A DNA stretch of 64,000 nucleotides from CAXPZW01 sp049594615 (GTDB taxonomy: Bacteria > Bacteroidota > Bacteroidia > Flavobacteriales_D > Sanyastnellaceae), in contig JBMYJR010000005.1 in assembly GCA_049594615.1 (NCBI GenBank), positions 1 through 64,000 on the forward strand. Reading direction: 5' to 3'. The translations under genes were made by a program, and so were the position numbers. Positions 63,383-64,000 of the stretch are shown piece by piece (positions within the stretch are counted from its first letter, which is position 1; every line of letters starts with the position of its first letter). The notes below the pieces were generated by a model, which worked only from the letters and a program-made list of their open reading frames with translations, was not told the DNA's origin and did not search any database.

Positions 63383-64000
63383 ATGGAAAATCTCATTTAC
63401 ATCCTGCCTGCCTTTGGTATCGTAGGACTGCTCTACATGTTCTACCTGCGCTCGTGGGTGGTGAAGCAAGACGCGGGCAACGACCGCATGAAAACCCTCG
63501 CTGGCTACATCGCCACCGGCGCGCTGGCCTTCCTGCGCGCTGAATACCGCATGCTCGCGGTCTTTGTAGTGATCGCCGGTGCCGCTTTGGGCGTCCTCTC
63601 TGGCATGGGTCTGATCCCTGCTGGATGGTTTATTGTAGTGGCCTTTGTTATAGGTGCTGTGTTCTCAGCACTGGCAGGGAACATCGGTATGCGCATCGCT
63701 ACCGCTGCCAACGTGCGTACCGCCGAGGCGGCCAAGACCTCACTCCCACAAGCCATGAAAGTCGCCTTCCGCGGCGGTACCGTAATGGGTCTAGGTGTAG
63801 CCGGTCTGGCTGTATTCGGCCTGAGCGCCATCTTCCTGTACTTGGTGATGGGCAACGCCGACGGCGCCGACACCATGGAAGTGTTGCTGGAAACCCTCGC
63901 TGGTTTCTCGCTCGGTGCGGAGTGCATTGCTCTTTTCGCCCGTGTGGGTGGTGGTATTTACACCAAAGCTGCTGACGTAGGCGCCGACCTCGTAGGAAAA
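63383..64000 (+). CDS. hppA: Membrane-bound ion-pumping pyrophosphatase, partial
   Basis: The first 206 residues, open to the right edge, of an H+/Na+-translocating pyrophosphatase. N-terminal helices, RAEYRMLAVFVV and GGGIYTKAADVGADLVGK (the start of the conserved pyrophosphate-binding loop) are seen. It couples pyrophosphate hydrolysis to ion pumping. Whether it pumps Na+ or H+ depends on residues beyond the window. Confidence 0.93.
   Translation, partial: MENLIYILPAFGIVGLLYMFYLRSWVVKQDAGNDRMKTLAGYIATGALAFLRAEYRMLAVFVVIAGAALGVLSGMGLIPAGWFIVVAFVIGAVFSALAGNIGMRIATAANVRTAEAAKTSLPQAMKVAFRGGTVMGLGVAGLAVFGLSAIFLYLVMGNADGADTMEVLLETLAGFSLGAECIALFARVGGGIYTKAADVGADLVGK

Noticed and set aside
1..64000. 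Search for CRISPR arrays, insertion sequences, prophage and defence islands.
   Set aside because: No regular direct repeats, transposase or integrase motifs, or nuclease-helicase clusters were seen; the window is ordinary chromosome.

Overview
The window is a gene-dense, GC-rich stretch of a Bacteroidota chromosome, most likely a marine member of the Flavobacteriales (cryomorph-like). The reasons are secreted proteins ending in PNP-type type IX secretion (T9SS) sorting domains, 'GCTDxxACNYDP..DDGSC' cysteine repeats, TonB receptors with a carboxypeptidase-regulatory front domain, and repeated exact matches to the Bacteroidota sigma-A -7 box TAnnTTTG upstream of genes. Family-level placement is inference. 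No rRNA, tRNA, CRISPR array, insertion sequence or prophage was recognised. Both edges cut genes: a giant secreted protein on the left and a membrane pyrophosphatase on the right.

Layout. 1-5040: the edge-truncated cysteine-rich T9SS-type protein, then a cytosolic S9 peptidase. 5114-14563 (minus): a long run of metabolic genes, transcribed from a fused 2-oxoacid dehydrogenase E1 through etfB-etfA, a DUF151 nuclease-like protein, a nucleoside transporter, purE, a flavin reductase, a DUF3127 protein and an AtoE transporter. 14659-18031: psuG, a DUF922-like metallopeptidase, obg and adk. 18129-23983: a secreted GH13 glycosidase, then a TPR protein coupled to a phosphosulfolactate synthase with a histone-like tail. 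23980-30367: MATE exporter, icd, ndk, an acetyltransferase remnant, ornithine aminotransferase and cystathionine beta-synthase. 30503-38788: envelope genes (lipoproteins, a LolC/E-type permease, a NamZ-like muramidase, a T9SS GDSL hydrolase), an ECF sigma factor with a small membrane partner, pdeM and a beta-barrel protein. 38988-47983: aconitase, a MacB-type permease, two adjacent S51 (cyanophycinase-like) hydrolases, a thioredoxin-like lipoprotein and a glycerophosphodiesterase. 47984-53619 (minus): valS-ppk-ppx. 53831-57082: five small secreted proteins including three consecutive DUF1573-type proteins. 57152-64000: a TonB receptor and T9SS esterase pair, an S4 protein, pyruvate dehydrogenase E1 beta, and the start of hppA.

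How the genes fit together. Central carbon metabolism is well represented (aconitase, isocitrate dehydrogenase, two E1 systems, electron-transfer flavoprotein), together with phosphate and energy homeostasis (ppk, ppx, hppA, adk, ndk). The secreted set (GH13, GDSL, S51, S9, esterase, NamZ) fits a heterotroph living on polymers. The genome is compact: several convergent pairs share or abut their stop codons.

No obviously new defence or mobile system was found. The best leads are the two cyanophycinase-like exoenzymes, the PAKK tail on phosphosulfolactate synthase, the sigma/small-membrane-protein pair, two genes whose conserved N-termini start upstream of any standard start codon, and an orphan terminator hairpin in the 2.7-3.2 kb intergenic region.
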